Assembly (NCBI RefSeq): GCF_008831545.1
Contig: NZ_CP044523.1
Coordinates: 1,426,001-1,490,000, forward strand
Source of the DNA: Halorussus halophilus
GTDB lineage: Archaea > Halobacteriota > Halobacteria > Halobacteriales > Haladaptataceae
Reading direction: 5' to 3'
Length of the DNA stretch: 64,000 nt
Position 1 is the first letter of the stretch; every line of letters starts with the position of its first letter. A program made the translations under genes and the position numbers. A model generated the notes under the pieces. That model ran no database searches. It worked only from the letters and a program-made list of their open reading frames with translations, and was not told where the DNA came from. Shown piece after piece: positions 9,401 through 16,819 of this stretch.

Positions 9401-9543
9401 TCGATCCAGCCACAGTCGCAGATCAAGCGAGTTTGAACCCTGAGCAAAGAGTTCTGTTAGAAGTAGATTACAGATACAAAGTCGAAGCAGAAACTCAAAA
9501 TGGAATATTGTACCATCTCCGGTCATCTGAGAACGCAGAATAG
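6460..9543 (+). CDS. Large membrane protein, five N-terminal helices and a long soluble part (function unknown)
   Basis: A 1027-residue protein. Hydrophobic segments fall at about 28-52, 94-112, 124-145, 167-190 and 197-220. After them come an Arg-rich helix and a domain (about 280-340) with a D-G-Y-x-x-x-I turn, GDVQVSVQIGDRIKPNTTLVQI and similar text that recalls the pore-side domain of DUF2254 membrane proteins. The remaining 650 residues are acidic, mostly helical, and unknown to me. An internal ATG at 6493 is an alternative start. The gene is AT-rich for this genome and uses many AT-ending codons, unlike the core genes, which suggests transfer. It sits between a small repressor-like gene and an integrase. 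A defence role is possible but not shown. Confidence 0.65.
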   Translation: MTKGLGYFAISMTQLGPWGPFDIPNPSQFFTLFGTLLFLMLLTTVILWYFKFFLPPWNSIRSRATIGNLLSTGWISFRKRGTRAYLSIFGKNGLLTGPAFTLLILGISVWLLPEKNLGKNVPSQLLSLQIGLTGAGTIVIVFLIERIASRDLGKNILNLFLARSKVIPFVGFLLSAIGANAAIVHIVDASRPVETTGVILLSAASILAIGVFYWLTISLLLGHPFRELLASRLQLQVRQRIHRERLRAAADELVTSLSGIGVGQFTGSRRFLDSTTRFTGADMDGGKSDGYLSDINCNNIKSLTTQDRVENGGQGDVQVSVQIGDRIKPNTTLVQIGNSDGKPIDSVKLSKIFKVSKNSVWGTDDESFANSRSQLRQLAFEAIQEGNEPRFKSVCEIYEELVKTYYEDASEEGDWNWSLSIDPIGPLYNDLQEIHDQTIELEKPDFRTVVIDTIAATGFRWREARLYSPVSNALTRLRSCYVRSPSEIPHLEYPLLSFREILLGTDVTNADSLTEFKHLYRYNQRSLEELEWLLKNSLEKETILGFKRCWNLTKEYYSSERESAIRNEINRIRSNEDSEQEDPSDSVRIDVLEAIEEQFPQAIIDRQRVLFTAASALFHYYTESNLSEDTLNHIRDNAVMEYFDSVEVVVEGYSAIFSGPNDPLKLERWGDMFGPDDFGGAKAVQMTVGDWILDGYCLLLLANIKDGWVKDSGNLPSENPIPAEGPIVQREEEIINRLEEIPEQYDLDGLFEGMDNVNERILLARAFHELAAEQAEDEERQRIADSNLCQQHLNTYKSQFRNGFENRVSLRRACIEAGIIEGANSIGDDSQIRIIQWKNILSKQPFVDGFGQIRQDNATRDGTHFAEKVRTPLVTALRPTFDEVDLGSVEEVLTEIEYQIRNNDDIIAVVLGDLDIEGELWQRDTFEGAREGAVGYLLDIPVYRDSYEEFDAAIISSAETPTLYEQYEDDGEIPIIHVQEIDPATVADQASLNPEQRVLLEVDYRYKVEAETQNGILYHLRSSENAE

Positions 9544-9623
9544 CAATATAACTTGAAGCCCGATATTCGATTATATCATATGAATAGTAATTATGGGCTA
9601 TTTCGCTGCTAGCGCCTCAAGGT

Positions 9624-10637
9624 TTAAATGTTATCTAAGTATTCCCTCCGCTGTTCCATCTTCTCACGTTCTGTGCGTCGGTCGTAGTGCTGTTCGATCA
9701 CTCGTTGGCTGACGTTTGCCCGATCACTAACCACCTTGTCGGGCATTTCGCTGTTAAGCGGGTGCGTGATGCTTCCGCGGCGAATTGCGTGTGGACTTAC
9801 GCTTGATGGGCAGCGGTAGGCAGTGTCGCGTTCTAGTGCCGAACACTCACCGATTTCTCGGTCGTGCGGGCACTCGGCGCTGTGGGTACAGGGTCGGGTC
9901 CATCGATAGACGTACTCTCGAAGCGTTGTCTTGCTCGTACGGCCCTCCCGCGACGCGAGTAGCGGCTCTCGTCCGTACTCGTCAGTGACTGATGGTCGTC
10001 TCTCGGCTAGCCAGTCGTCGAGTACGTCGCAGAGTTGATCTGAAAGCGCAACCATTCGCTCGCCCTTCCCCTGATTCTTAATCGGCGTCCCTGATTCTGG
10101 GCGATGACGAACCTTCACGCACTGATCGTCTGGATCATAGTCATCAACGTCAAGGGCATGCACGCCGCCGACACGCATCATCGTGTGCCACATAAGTGCG
10201 ATTGCGACGTGCTCAATGCTGGCGTACTCGTACTTCTCCAAGTGTGCGAGTATTTCCGAAGCGCGGTCGCTTTCCAGCATCACGTCTCGGGAGTTCTCGT
10301 CAGGGATGATCGACGGAGACAGTACCTTCTGGCTGAGATATTGTTCTACGCCGTCGATGGACTCTAGCCACCTGATGAATACGCGGAGCGTGTCCATCTG
10401 AGTTTTCTCACTGGCCTTGTTGAGGTTGCCGTCATCCCGCCGCCAGAGCCGATACCGATGGAGCTGGCGACCGTTGAGCGTGTTGAGGTTCTCGATATCC
10501 TCAACCTCGTTGTACCAGCGGACGAAGTGACCGAGTCGGTACTTGTGACCCTTGAGCGAGGCATCCGAGAGTTCGTTCTCCTTGTCTGCGAGGTACAGTT
10601 CGAGTGCGGTTCCTGCGTCGATTGGTTCGAGACTCAT
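9624..10637 (-). CDS. Tyrosine recombinase (phage integrase family) with a Cys/His insertion
   Basis: A 337-residue site-specific recombinase. An N-terminal SAM-like core-binding domain (about 8-98) precedes the catalytic domain. The catalytic residues visible are Arg155 in MMRVGGVHAL, His283 and Arg286 in SPHAIRRGS, His317 and the nucleophile Tyr318 in IEQHYDRRT. Between the middle and the HxxR motif, residues 250-276 hold a Cys/His cluster (C250, H252, C256, H258, C265, C276) that may bind zinc. The gene is convergent with the large membrane gene, 80 bases away. Its target site is unknown; it could serve the whole element ending at tRNA-Thr or only the left cargo. Confidence 0.85.
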   Translation of the reverse strand: MSLEPIDAGTALELYLADKENELSDASLKGHKYRLGHFVRWYNEVEDIENLNTLNGRQLHRYRLWRRDDGNLNKASEKTQMDTLRVFIRWLESIDGVEQYLSQKVLSPSIIPDENSRDVMLESDRASEILAHLEKYEYASIEHVAIALMWHTMMRVGGVHALDVDDYDPDDQCVKVRHRPESGTPIKNQGKGERMVALSDQLCDVLDDWLAERRPSVTDEYGREPLLASREGRTSKTTLREYVYRWTRPCTHSAECPHDREIGECSALERDTAYRCPSSVSPHAIRRGSITHPLNSEMPDKVVSDRANVSQRVIEQHYDRRTEREKMEQRREYLDNI

Positions 10638-11139
10638 AGTTAGTCTTCTCTGGTCAAGCGAACCCCAGAGTCCCGGTTACTGCCCGACCCGAACCAACGG
10701 CTACAACGCCCGAAATCGCCAAAAGGAAGGATTGTCACGCCGCGTGACCAAGGCCTGCAGATTTGATCACGATTCGGGTTAGTAGAGTATCAACGAAATT
10801 TCTGCTCCTCCAATTAAATTTTAAAGCGGATTGAAATCAGTAACGGTGTTCATTAGTGAATCTTCGTTAACAACATGGCGCTGAATACATCCTCTGTATT
10901 CAGCACGGTCGCTGTAATCTATCACCGCTTGAGGGTTTCACCAAGACCGCTCCAGAAAGGTGGCACGCTTCTAGGACCATCTCATTGGTGGCATTGACCT
11001 CATTCAACATGACGATTAGCAAGAACAGATCGGTCGGAGAGGTTGTGGCTGCGCGCGCAGCGAAGGGAGCACGGAGCGGTGGGTGGGGAGGCGGGCGTCG
11101 GGTGGACGGGAACAAAAAGAAGAGATTCCGGTTGTCTCG
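10638..11139. other. Intergenic stretch between integrase and TFB genes
   Basis: I see no gene in these 502 bases. It contains an A/T-rich part (10800-10830), a perfect hairpin at 10880-10904, and then a GC- and purine-rich tract from 11040 that leads to the 3' end of the TFB gene. Confidence 0.45.
10880..10904. repeat. Perfect 10-bp hairpin, possible end of a miniature element
   Basis: GCTGAATACA and TGTATTCAGC flank a 5-base loop. One more G-T wobble pair would extend the stem. The sequence looks like terminal repeats of haloarchaeal insertion sequences I have seen, but there is no transposase next to it, so it may be a miniature element or a leftover end. Confidence 0.35.
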
Positions 11140-12165
11140 CTATCTGAATCTCTCCGCGTCGCGCTTGCGCGCGATCACATCTTTTGGAGTTGCTCGTCCA
11201 TGCCTCGCTTTGTAGGCGTCGTGCAACTCCTGGGAGTACCGTGAAATCACGCTTTTCGAGGTTGGGCACACTCGACTTGCCGCCTCTGCCACCTCTGCTT
11301 GGGTCACGGTCTTTTCGTCGGTTAGCTTATCCGCCGCGTACAAAGTCGCCCCGGCCATGGCTACTCGTGACGTCCCCGGCCCGACTGGCTCGACGTCCGC
11401 CACACCGAGGAGATACCGCCCAACCCGTGCGAACTCCAACACCGTCTGCACGTCCAGTCCGTCGAACTCAGCCAGTACCGCGTCCAGGGCCTCGCCCTGC
11501 ACTGGCGGGTACGCCTCCACGAGTTCACATTCGATCCGGATCTTCCGGGCTGCGGCGCACGCTCGCTCGTGCGTCGATTTCGCGTACTTCGCCACGACCT
11601 CTGTCTCCCGAGGGAATCCCCGCCGTTGGGCCGCCAACAAGACTGCGCCTGCCGCGAGTGACTCCCAGGCCATCCGTCCACCCGGCAGCCTGTTCTCAGC
11701 CGCTTGCTTGACCAGTAGGCCCGCATCCGCCGACACGTACGTTGGGAGGCCCACGTTCTCACCGATGCTTTGCACATCCCGAAGTGCCTCGTTCAGTCGC
11801 CTGTCTCGCGCCTCCATGCGCTTGTCCAGTCGTCGCATCCGCCCGAGTCGTCGTTTCTTCTCCGCCGAGAGTGGCCGACCACGGCCATCTTTTCCGAGGT
11901 TGAATCGTGATCCAAGTCCGTGATTCACTCGAAACACTGTCGTCGGCTCAACCGCCCATTCCACGGGACCGCCACGCCGCCGTGGCCCGTGCGCGCTCGG
12001 CGACACGCCCTGGTCGATGTTGTCCGTCCGAACCACTAGTCCACAGTCTCCACACACCGTCTCGATGCCTCTCGCGATGAGTCGCCCATCGCACTCCGGG
12101 CATTCACTCGTCTTACTCTGCTGGCTGTACGAACCTTCTTTACCGAAGCTGTTGCTAGTACTCAT
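11140..12165 (-). CDS. Transcription initiation factor IIB (TFB), element-borne paralogue
   Basis: A 341-residue TFB. The N-terminal zinc ribbon has C22-x2-C25 and C38-x2-C41 (CPEC and CGDC). A B-reader/linker region follows (FRVNHGLGSRFNLGKDGRG), then two cyclin-like repeats (about 125-220 and 225-320), including AAGAVLLAAQRR and AMAGATLYAADK. TFB bridges TBP and RNA polymerase and binds the BRE. Haloarchaea carry many TFB paralogues; this one lies within accessory DNA and may direct transcription of element genes. The B-linker differs from that of housekeeping TFBs, which usually read more like WDEKDYGRSV-type text. The DNA upstream is an 850-base gene-free region with strong inverted repeats. 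Confidence 0.9.
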   Translation of the reverse strand: MSTSNSFGKEGSYSQQSKTSECPECDGRLIARGIETVCGDCGLVVRTDNIDQGVSPSAHGPRRRGGPVEWAVEPTTVFRVNHGLGSRFNLGKDGRGRPLSAEKKRRLGRMRRLDKRMEARDRRLNEALRDVQSIGENVGLPTYVSADAGLLVKQAAENRLPGGRMAWESLAAGAVLLAAQRRGFPRETEVVAKYAKSTHERACAAARKIRIECELVEAYPPVQGEALDAVLAEFDGLDVQTVLEFARVGRYLLGVADVEPVGPGTSRVAMAGATLYAADKLTDEKTVTQAEVAEAASRVCPTSKSVISRYSQELHDAYKARHGRATPKDVIARKRDAERFR

Positions 12166-12264
12166 TGGAGTGCTAAGCTCCTAAAGGCGCGCTCCACCGC
12201 GTCTTCTCCGAGACTCACCTCCACGTGAGTCACATCTCTACATCGGCCAACCCCTCGTCTGCTA

Positions 12265-12310
12265 CGTTCTCGCTCGCGCCTTCAGTGCGGTCTGGGCGCG
12301 AGCGAGAACG
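12265..12310. repeat. 16-bp perfect inverted repeat (hairpin)
   Basis: Arms 12265-12280 (CGTTCTCGCTCGCGCC) and 12295-12310 are exact reverse complements with a 14-base loop. It lies about 100 bases upstream of the TFB start, in a gene-free region. Confidence 0.6.
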
Positions 12311-12752
12311 CCAGGTGAGAGTACACAAACAAGCACGCGCGCCGACCCGCCCGCCGCGAGCGACCAGCACGCAAGCCGGTTTCGCGTCCGTCGACCACCG
12401 GAAGACGCAACCGAAACTGCGCTTGGTGCTGGCGTCGAAACCACACGCCCGGACCGGCCCCGTGGGCCGCATGCCCGGACTGGTCGGTCGCGAGCGACGC
12501 GGCAGTCGGAAGCGGCGAGCGGGCGTGCCGGAGCGAGTAATTGATTTAGAGGGGCGTGATGCTCGCTGACCCAGCCGCCGTCCTGGTGGACTGAGAAAGA
12601 GCGAGGCCGCCTCAGTCGCCCCCGACCCGTAAGCACCGTAAGGACGAGGAGCGCAACGTGGGTCGTGGGATGCTGAGCGACCGAGGGCTTTCATCGCCGA
12701 TCAACTTCTGTTCGATGAGTCGAGAATGGCTGTCGACTTAGTGAGTACGAGT

Positions 12753-12794
12753 TTAACCAACAAGTGCGACCGTTAGCCTGCAGTTGTTGGTTAA
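12753..12794. repeat. 11-bp perfect inverted repeat
   Basis: TTAACCAACAA at 12753-12763 and TTGTTGGTTAA at 12784-12794 with a 20-base spacer. It is A/T-rich within GC-rich surroundings, more like a protein-binding site than a random hairpin. Confidence 0.5.
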
Positions 12795-13019
12795 CAGCTC
12801 GGTGCTTGTGGTTTCTTCAGGCGCACCTATCGAGTACTCAGGCCCGCGAAATTCGAGGGTGAAGGTCGATGGTACTACTCTAACAGGGTTGATAGCTCGG
12901 GGCTGACACGTATGGTAGGACGTGCAACTATCGCTCAATTCAGAGCGTCTACTGAACAGGATGAATCGGCGGTATACTGTTAAGTAGGACGGTCGTGTAA
13001 GAACATCGAGACAGAACAG

Positions 13020-13412
13020 ATGTTGAGGGAACTCTCGGAGGGCGTCACCTTTCGGATACTCATAGCCATCGGGCTACTTATTGCAGTCGTCGGGTCTGCA
13101 CTTCCTGACCTTCGTCACGGCCCCGCGAACATTTGGGAGCTTGTGGTCGATGTTGGAGCAATCATCGGCCTTGTGCTTATCCTGTTCTCGCTTTGGCCGC
13201 CCGGATATACGTCTCTCACTCGAATTTGGGAGAGATATCATCCGTATTTCGCAGTGGGCTTCGCCGTGTTCTTCCTTTCGTGGACGCTCTATTTACTCTC
13301 AACAGGGATAGACGACCTGAATATGTTCATCTTGGTTCTGGTCGTCGGACTGGTATACCTCATCGCATTCGTCCGATGGTATTCTTCAAAAGATACCGCC
13401 CCTTCAACGTAG
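13020..13412 (+). CDS. Small four-helix membrane protein, unknown
   Basis: A 130-residue protein with four predicted membrane segments at about 10-28, 40-60, 75-95 and 100-120, for example ILIAIGLLIAVVGSAL and MFILVLVVGLVYLIAFV. It has no recognisable motif. It starts MLRELSEG and stands alone, convergent with the membrane gene at 13493. No clear family; it may be element cargo. Confidence 0.55.
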   Translation: MLRELSEGVTFRILIAIGLLIAVVGSALPDLRHGPANIWELVVDVGAIIGLVLILFSLWPPGYTSLTRIWERYHPYFAVGFAVFFLSWTLYLLSTGIDDLNMFILVLVVGLVYLIAFVRWYSSKDTAPST

Positions 13413-13492
13413 AACGGTATCGGAATTGTCATCAAGAACTCCACTATTGACCGGTAAAACACGCGATAAGTTCGCATAGTACCGAGCAACCC

Positions 13493-13927
13493 TTACCACG
13501 GCACCGCGACCGCGCCAACGTCTACGAGTAATTGGACGTTCCCCCAGAAGAGCAGCCAGTTTGCGACGACCGCCGCGACGACGAACAGTAGGCGGTAGGG
13601 TTTCGGGAACGCTCGCCAGACGGCCGCGACGAGGCCGAGCATAACGAGTTTCTTCGGGAGGAGGCCCCACGGCCCGACTGTTTCGATTACCCACCGCGAG
13701 AGCGCGACTGACTCGTACAAGCCTTCGTACGGGCCACCGAAGACAGGCGTCACGCCGACGAGCGTCGTCAGTACATCGCCGAGTCCGAAGAGGATAGCGA
13801 GCGTCCAGAGACCGTATTCGAGGGTTCGGAACGTCTTCGAGTGGGTAGCTGTGTATCTGTACAGCGGGTCTTCAGACTGTTCGAGGAACAGAGCGTCCAT
13901 AGAGAGACTATCTTTCAGGGACCGCAT
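13493..13927 (-). CDS. Membrane protein, four helices, unknown
   Basis: About 144 residues from the ATG at 13927 (MRSLKDSLSMDALF). The frame is open to 14005, but the upstream part looks non-coding, and a T-rich TATA-like block (CTTTTA) about 25-30 bases before 13927 supports the shorter form. Membrane segments include LWTLAILFGLGDVLTTLVG and LLFVVAAVVANWLLFWG. A G-D-x-x-T pattern in the first helix followed by P-rich loops resembles small haloarchaeal membrane proteins, but I do not assign a family. It follows the pilin gene on the same strand, so it may belong with it. Confidence 0.5.
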   Translation of the reverse strand: MRSLKDSLSMDALFLEQSEDPLYRYTATHSKTFRTLEYGLWTLAILFGLGDVLTTLVGVTPVFGGPYEGLYESVALSRWVIETVGPWGLLPKKLVMLGLVAAVWRAFPKPYRLLFVVAAVVANWLLFWGNVQLLVDVGAVAVPW

Positions 13928-14027
13928 ACTTTGAGAGAATAAGTCAATCAGTAAAAGTGTAGTGCCGTTGGGAACGGCGTAGATAGCTCTCCTCAGAGTG
14001 AGCAAAAACGAAAAACCGCAAAGTCAG

Positions 14028-14417
14028 TTAGTTGTCGAAGCTGTGAACGGAAGCGTTCGAGGCATCTCCGTCTTTGCTGTAGGCAACAACTGAATCAGTA
14101 CCAGACGGACAAGTTAGTTCTGTCCCTACCTGTTCAGTGTACTTGTCGGTGTTTGTTCCATCGAACAAGTTGGAAACTCCAGAACACTTGATACCGTCAG
14201 TACTGGGTCCGAGCGAGTTCAACGTTACTGTATCACTATTTCCGGCTTCCGTGACGCCTGCGCTAGCGTTCGTCTGGACGTTCTTGCCGAGTCCGAGGAC
14301 GAACGTCCCAATAATTGCGGCCAGAATTACAGTGATAGCAACCATGAGGATGACCCCGATGACGGGGGACACACCACGGTCTTCTGTCAGCTTCTGTTTG
14401 ATGTTTTTGAGGTTCAT
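14028..14417 (-). CDS. Type IV pilin (archaeal PilA-like)
   Basis: About 129 residues from the ATG at 14417 ([15 protein letters not shown]). The class III signal is clear: basic N-terminus, then [17 protein letters not shown], with processing by the PibD-type prepilin peptidase expected just before the [10 protein letters not shown] hydrophobic segment. The mature part is short, Thr/Ser/Asn-rich, with two Cys that could pair. Haloarchaeal pilins act in surface adhesion and sometimes mating contact. Finding one in the mobile region next to a T4SS-like cluster is suggestive but not proof of a conjugative role. A TATA-like ATATAAAC lies near 14476-14484 on the minus strand, giving a leader of about 35 bases. 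Confidence 0.8.
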   Translation of the reverse strand: MNLKNIKQKLTEDRGVSPVIGVILMVAITVILAAIIGTFVLGLGKNVQTNASAGVTEAGNSDTVTLNSLGPSTDGIKCSGVSNLFDGTNTDKYTEQVGTELTCPSGTDSVVAYSKDGDASNASVHSFDN

Positions 14418-14729
14418 GTGTTTGATTTCTCCGTTTTCACGCACGTTCTCATAGGAGAGAATTGGCCGTTGGGTTTATATTGAAAACACTCGACTGCATG
14501 AGTGTAGGTGCGTGCCTGTCAAGCCGCCCCAACCGCCGTTTTCTCGGATGATTCACGTGCTTATCCAGCCGTACAAAGGCATACTATATAAATACTGGCT
14601 TATGTGAAAGCGTAATTACTGAAACTGAGTATTCCATCCGCCTGAAACGATTGGTAACTGATAACACACCCACCGCCACACCGAGAAAGACCATCCTTTA
14701 AGAACACTGGCTTAGTAGCAAACGACAAG
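14418..14729. other. Divergent promoter region, pilin and HNH-repeat gene
   Basis: This 312-base gap holds no gene. It has the pilin TATA on the minus strand near 14476-14484, a strong plus-strand TATA candidate CTATATAAATA near 14584-14594, and a nearer one (CTTTAAGA) about 30 bases before the ATG at 14730. Confidence 0.45.
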
Positions 14730-15617
14730 ATGAGCCACCCGACGAGCGCAGACGAAGCGACACTCCGAACAAGCCTTCAGTCGCTCGCCGCGCAACTCGG
14801 CAAAACACCAACCGTCGTGGAAATGCACGAACAGGGCGACCACGACCCACACGACTACCTCGACGTGTTCGGCGGCTGGGACCACGCGCTCCAAGAAGCA
14901 GGTCTCGACCCAGACGAAGCGAAAGTCAAAATCACCGACCGCGAACTCCTCGTCGAACTCCAACGCCTCGAACAACAACTTGGACACACGCCGACACAAG
15001 AGGACGTGGCCGAACAGAGCGACCACTCCCATCAGACGTACAAAAACCGATTCGGAAGCTGGAACAACGCGATAGAGCAAGCGATGCTTCCAACGAACGA
15101 TATTTCCGAGAAGGATCTGCGACAGGAACTCGAACGGGTCGCCGACGACCTCGGCCACCCACCGACCGCCGAGGAAATGAACCAGCACGGCGAGTACGCG
15201 GCCGTCACCTACCACCGCCGATTCGGGTCGTGGCTCGACGCACTCAACGAATGTGACTTCGACACAACCCAGACCCAGATTACAGACACAGAGCTACTCA
15301 CGGAGATTGAACGCGTAGCGACAGAACTTGAGAAATCGCCATCTGAAACCGACTTTGAAGAACATGGCCGCTTCCATCCACAAACGTACACCAAACGATT
15401 TGGGTCGTGGAATCAAGCGCGAGAACTGGCCGGTGTGGCGGTCCCAACACAGAAAATCTCCGAACAGGAACTACTGGCCGACCTCGTTCGAATTGCCGAG
15501 AGTCTCGGGCACGAACCTGTACAAGCCGAGATAGATGAGCATAGCCAATTCGGGATTGCGACGTATCATCGTCACTTCAATTCGCTCGATGAAGCCCGAC
15601 GCCGCGCGCTCGACTAA
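14730..15617 (+). CDS. Protein of five homing-endonuclease-associated repeats
   Basis: A 295-residue protein made almost entirely of five tandem units of about 57 residues, each roughly L-x3-L-x2-(L/V)-A-x-x-L-G-x-(T/P)-P-T ... Y-x3-F-G-(S/G)-W-x2-A-(L/I). The units lie at about 10-62, 68-122, 124-178, 182-236 and 240-293. This matches the helical DNA-binding repeat that accompanies HNH and other homing endonucleases (PF18780-type) in haloarchaea. No nuclease motif is present, so it is a repeat-only protein and may bind DNA in a modular way. Its neighbours are a pilin and a primase. Role unknown. Confidence 0.75.
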   Translation: MSHPTSADEATLRTSLQSLAAQLGKTPTVVEMHEQGDHDPHDYLDVFGGWDHALQEAGLDPDEAKVKITDRELLVELQRLEQQLGHTPTQEDVAEQSDHSHQTYKNRFGSWNNAIEQAMLPTNDISEKDLRQELERVADDLGHPPTAEEMNQHGEYAAVTYHRRFGSWLDALNECDFDTTQTQITDTELLTEIERVATELEKSPSETDFEEHGRFHPQTYTKRFGSWNQARELAGVAVPTQKISEQELLADLVRIAESLGHEPVQAEIDEHSQFGIATYHRHFNSLDEARRRALD

Positions 15618-15643
15618 CCTCTTCTTTTCACGCGAGAGCGTGT

Positions 15644-16819
15644 CTAAAGACGCCCCGGTCGATCACACTCCTTGAGATTGGCTTCCTGCTGTTCGAGTTC
15701 GGTTTCGAGATCGTCGATGCGGTCGTTCTTCCACTCAAGCAGCGTCTCCAGTTCTTCAACACGGTCGGTCAACAACCGATTCTTCTCGGACAGATACGCA
15801 CGACTACGTCCAGCATCTTCGCCCTCGGAGTCAGCAGCCGACACGTCTTTCCTCGTGGACTCCGCCAGGACATTCTCCCTTACGTCGGGGTCATAGAACT
15901 CTGAGGTCCGACGTACTGCTCGTTCGACGGTCTTCTCGCCGTACGTAGACCCATCGGCGTAGTGGACCTCATCCCACTTCCCACGAAGTAGTCCTGATTG
16001 GCGGAACAACCGATCAATCTGCGTCTGATCGCCACCCGTCCAGAACGCCAGCAGACAACACAACGCCATGTCGGCCTCCGACTGACTCTCATACCCCACC
16101 GTGTTTCCAAGGTAGAGACGCTCGAACTTCTCCCCATTCGACGCCTCTCGAGCCTTCGCTACTAGCTCCTCGTCGTCGAGGCCTACGTCACTACCGCCCT
16201 TGGATGGACCACCACTCCCAGACTGCTCGCTCGGACCGCCACGCTCCCCGGACGTAGACGGATTCGCACCAACGGTGTCCTGAACGTACTCACGATGGAT
16301 CGCCGCGAGCGCGTCCTGCCGCCGGGCAACACGCGTCGGTGTCCCCGCGACATGGTCACCCGTCACCGTGAAGAACCGAGCGTGCTCGTACAACTCAACA
16401 CTCCCGCGACGATTCCCACCGTCTGGCAGCTCCCCCTCAACGAGTACATGGAACCCAGTCCCGGACGGCGACACCTCCGTGTAGGAGTCCAATCGCTCGA
16501 TGATATCCGCCGCCACACCATCGACATCACCCGTTTCCGGGTTCCGGAAGTCATCTAGGTCAACCCCCACGAAGGGATCGTCTTCGGTGAACACGAAGCC
16601 CACACCATCCGCACCCCCGGTTTCAGCATAGTCGAGCGCGGCCTCGAACGTAGTCCATGTCTCCCGGTCCGTCGACGACGCAAACTCACCGCTTCCTGGT
16701 GTCACTGGAATCTTCGTTGCCTTCCCATTACGCTGCTCGGAACGCCAACACACCCACTGCTCACAATCCCGAAGACAACTCGGAACCACATCTCGTTCAC
16801 CCTCTAGTATCGACCCCAT
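15644..16819 (-). CDS. NrS-1-type primase-polymerase-like protein (AEP superfamily)
   Basis: About 391 residues from the ATG at 16819. The N-terminal archaeo-eukaryotic primase fold is visible: WVCWR near the start, VGVDLDDFRNPETG (catalytic D-x-D), SPSGTGFHVLVEG (the S-G-T-G-x-H motif) and ARFFTVTGDH. Then follows the helical domain of NrS-1 polymerase-like proteins, SEADMALCCLLAFWTGGD and IDRLFRQSGLLRGKWDE. The end (about 325-390) is a coiled coil. Such proteins start replication of phages and plasmids. The frame extends to 16924, and a TATA-like TAGTATAGATAG near 16950 would fit that start, but the extra residues are Cys/Trp-rich and unlike haloarchaeal protein. The same catalytic pattern recurs in the large gene at 32301. 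Confidence 0.8.
   Translation of the reverse strand: MGSILEGERDVVPSCLRDCEQWVCWRSEQRNGKATKIPVTPGSGEFASSTDRETWTTFEAALDYAETGGADGVGFVFTEDDPFVGVDLDDFRNPETGDVDGVAADIIERLDSYTEVSPSGTGFHVLVEGELPDGGNRRGSVELYEHARFFTVTGDHVAGTPTRVARRQDALAAIHREYVQDTVGANPSTSGERGGPSEQSGSGGPSKGGSDVGLDDEELVAKAREASNGEKFERLYLGNTVGYESQSEADMALCCLLAFWTGGDQTQIDRLFRQSGLLRGKWDEVHYADGSTYGEKTVERAVRRTSEFYDPDVRENVLAESTRKDVSAADSEGEDAGRSRAYLSEKNRLLTDRVEELETLLEWKNDRIDDLETELEQQEANLKECDRPGRL

Larger units (their letters stand above)
12166..13019. other. Gene-free GC-rich region upstream of TFB
   Basis: Long open frames exist here only because of high GC; none gives recognisable protein. The region holds a perfect 16-bp inverted repeat (12265-12310) and an 11-bp one (12753-12794). 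It also has related near-repeats GATGCTCGCTGACC (near 12560) and GATGCTGAGCGACC (near 12670). It could carry a replication or transfer origin, an untranslated RNA, or complex regulation of TFB. Confidence 0.4.

Noticed and set aside
12225-12694. Long frames on both strands in the region upstream of TFB
   Set aside because: They are open only because GC is high. The products are Arg/Pro/Ser-rich with no fold or family, and they overlap each other.
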